8,174 bases of DNA from an uncultured Elusimicrobia bacterium. Its GTDB lineage: Bacteria > Elusimicrobiota > Endomicrobiia > Endomicrobiales > Endomicrobiaceae. The translations under genes were made by a program, and so were the position numbers. The stretch covers positions 1-8,174 of the forward strand of contig CAMVLN010000067.1 of the NCBI GenBank assembly GCA_947168325.1, read 5' to 3'. Each line of letters starts with the position of its first letter. Positions within the stretch are counted from its first letter, which is position 1. Shown piece after piece: positions 7,204 through 8,174 of the stretch. The notes beneath the pieces were generated by a model. The model was not told where the DNA came from, did not search any database, and saw only the letters and a list, made by a program, of their open reading frames with translations.

Positions 7204-8094
7204 TTATTTTGTTTTTTTGCTTATTTCAAAAGTTATAGATTTTTTCATTGTTCCATCACTAGAAACAGCTTCTATTGTGTATTTATCTTCACCATTTGGC
7301 AAATAAAATCTAACAGAAAAAGACCCATCAGTAGATAATTTTATAGGCTGCCCTTTTAATGTTAAACTTGCATCTGGTTCTGTAGCACCATTTATAATAA
7401 TTTCTGTATCTGCTCTTAACCAAAATTTCTTATCTTTTTGAGGTATTTGTTTTTCTTGTTGAGCAAAAAAAGACATAGATGAACTTGAAGAAATATTAGA
7501 ATGCGAGCTTGGTAACGATATTGATACTATTTCTTCCCATCTTTCTCTCATAAGTTTAGCTATATCAAAAGAACTCAGTCCTATTTTATTTACACCAGAA
7601 AATTTTAATAACTTTTCAAACTCTACTTGCAATAAAGCCCACTGTTCATCCGTAATATTGGATACTCCGTATTTAGGCATAACAACTGTATTTGACCTTG
7701 CTATTAGTATAAATTCACCATCTTTTGTTAAATATCCTAAATCTGCACACCAACTTCTATTAAACTCACCTACATTTACATACCAACTACTTGAGTTTGG
7801 TGTAACAAAAACATCAAAAAATCTATTAGCTTTGTTCCCATCAAAATTTACATCAGTTATATCATAAATTCTAATAACTAATTTTGAACTAACAAGAAAA
7901 TCTTTCCCATATTTTTCTTTTAGTTTATCAAAATATTGTTTTGAAATTGACTAATATGCAACAATACATATTGGGTCTCTAGGTAACATTGTTATTTTTG
8001 TGTCGCCATAATCTGTAGGCAAACCTGTTTTGTTTACTGATTTTTCTTTATTCCCAAATTTTGAACTTAAATTTTCTGATGTAAATTCTGCCAT
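7204..8094 (-). pseudogene. DUF4912 protein gene interrupted by an in-frame TAG at codon 48
   Basis: The intact frame would encode 296 residues plus TAA, starting at the ATG of 8092-8094. The N-terminal part contains LPTDYGDTKITMLPRDP (25-41), typical of the DUF4912 core, and then meets TAG at 7951-7953 (codon 48, in VAY-stop-SIS). The remaining 248 codons stay open and family-like: DVNFDGNKANRFFDV, SWYVNVGEFNRSW, LIARSNTV, then a Ser-rich linker (about 194-208) and a C-terminal beta domain with TEIIINGATEPDA (230-242). The family normally has Trp at the stop position (DPxWxxxYW), so TGG to TAG is the simplest cause; the earlier Trp of that motif appears as Cys. Between the stop and the ATG at 7680 there is no in-frame ATG, and that internal ATG lacks a good ribosome site, so the apparent 158-residue ORF is only the C-terminal part. 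DUF4912 has no known biochemical function; its place 15 bp before GH57 suggests a role in alpha-glucan metabolism. Sequencing error or readthrough would make it a functional gene. Confidence 0.85.
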
Positions 8095-8101
8095 AGCAAT
8101 A

Positions 8102-8107
8102 CCTTCT
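8102..8107 (-). promoter_or_regulatory. ribosome binding site fixing the original DUF4912 start
   Basis: On the minus strand AGAAGG lies 7 nt before the ATG at 8094. This is a much better start signal than anything before the internal ATG at 7680, where AAGGT is about 15 nt away. It supports 8094 as the original start. Confidence 0.7.
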
Positions 8108-8118
8108 TCTTTTTATTT

Positions 8119-8139
8119 ATTGTACTTACGATAATATCG
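8119..8139 (-). promoter_or_regulatory. possible -10 element with adjacent palindrome before the DUF4912 gene
   Basis: TACAAT on the minus strand (8119-8124) matches five of six -10 positions and would start transcription near 8112. Just upstream is the 11-bp palindrome CGATA-T-TATCG (8129-8139), which would lie between the -35 and -10 elements, where repressors often bind. No good -35 is seen at the right distance, so this is tentative. Confidence 0.25.
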
Positions 8140-8174
8140 GTTTATGATGGCGACAGTGTTATTCTATAAATAAC

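Noticed and set aside
7204..7680. A complete 158-residue protein starting at the ATG of 7680
   Set aside because: The same frame continues upstream with DUF4912-like coding sequence to 8094, and the internal ATG lacks a well-placed ribosome site. It is the C-terminal part of the interrupted gene.
7658..7867. Rightward ORF of 69 codons
   Set aside because: It is antisense to the DUF4912 coding frame.
7951..7953. TAG reassignment (alternative code or pyrrolysine) as the explanation
   Set aside because: TAG is the natural end of hup, hom, the small exported gene and the GH57 gene in this window, and TGA ends the aminotransferase, so general reassignment is unlikely. Site-specific readthrough is not excluded.

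Overview
The window is a very AT-rich bacterial chromosomal segment carrying nine protein-coding loci in two convergent blocks plus one divergent gene. There are no RNA genes, CRISPR arrays, insertion sequences or phage genes. Genes end in TAA, TAG and TGA at sensible places, so the code is the standard bacterial one. The low GC, the AlaC-Hom pair, and a GH57 (DUF1957) branching-enzyme gene next to a DUF4912 gene would fit the Elusimicrobiota, possibly the Endomicrobia, whose insect-associated members are known for AT-rich genomes with pseudogenes. That assignment is inference and not proven by the sequence; another AT-rich phylum such as the spirochaetes is not excluded.

Layout. At 61-900 (minus strand) lies a TPR lipoprotein of unknown role. 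A 472-bp non-coding, AT-rich stretch (901-1372) separates it from a rightward cluster. A good sigma-70-type promoter at 1298-1326 precedes, in order: HU (1373-1648), an AlaC-like aminotransferase (1653-2852), homoserine dehydrogenase with a C-terminal ACT domain (2849-4129), a half-size GDT1/UPF0016 membrane protein (4147-4422) and a small exported protein with a poly-lysine tail (4425-4670). Gaps of 17 bp or less, including a 4-bp ATGA overlap, make this a probable single operon joining a nucleoid protein, amino-acid metabolism and envelope genes. A convergent spacer at 4671-4886 holds an AT-rich hairpin and a 12-bp inverted repeat.

The right-hand block reads leftward: DUF4912 protein (7204-8094), GH57 branching enzyme (5599-7188) and RsmI 16S rRNA methyltransferase (4887-5561), with 15-bp and 37-bp gaps. 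The GH57 enzyme keeps its catalytic residues and probably makes alpha-1,6 branches in a glycogen-like alpha-glucan. The DUF4912 protein probably has a related but unknown role.

The main finding is that the DUF4912 gene is interrupted by a single in-frame TAG at codon 48 (7951-7953), where the family is expected to have a Trp. The 248 codons after the stop remain open and family-like, so only a 158-codon C-terminal ATG-initiated ORF remains. A recent nonsense mutation, a sequencing error or readthrough could explain this. I found no convincing new multi-gene system; the other findings are modest.
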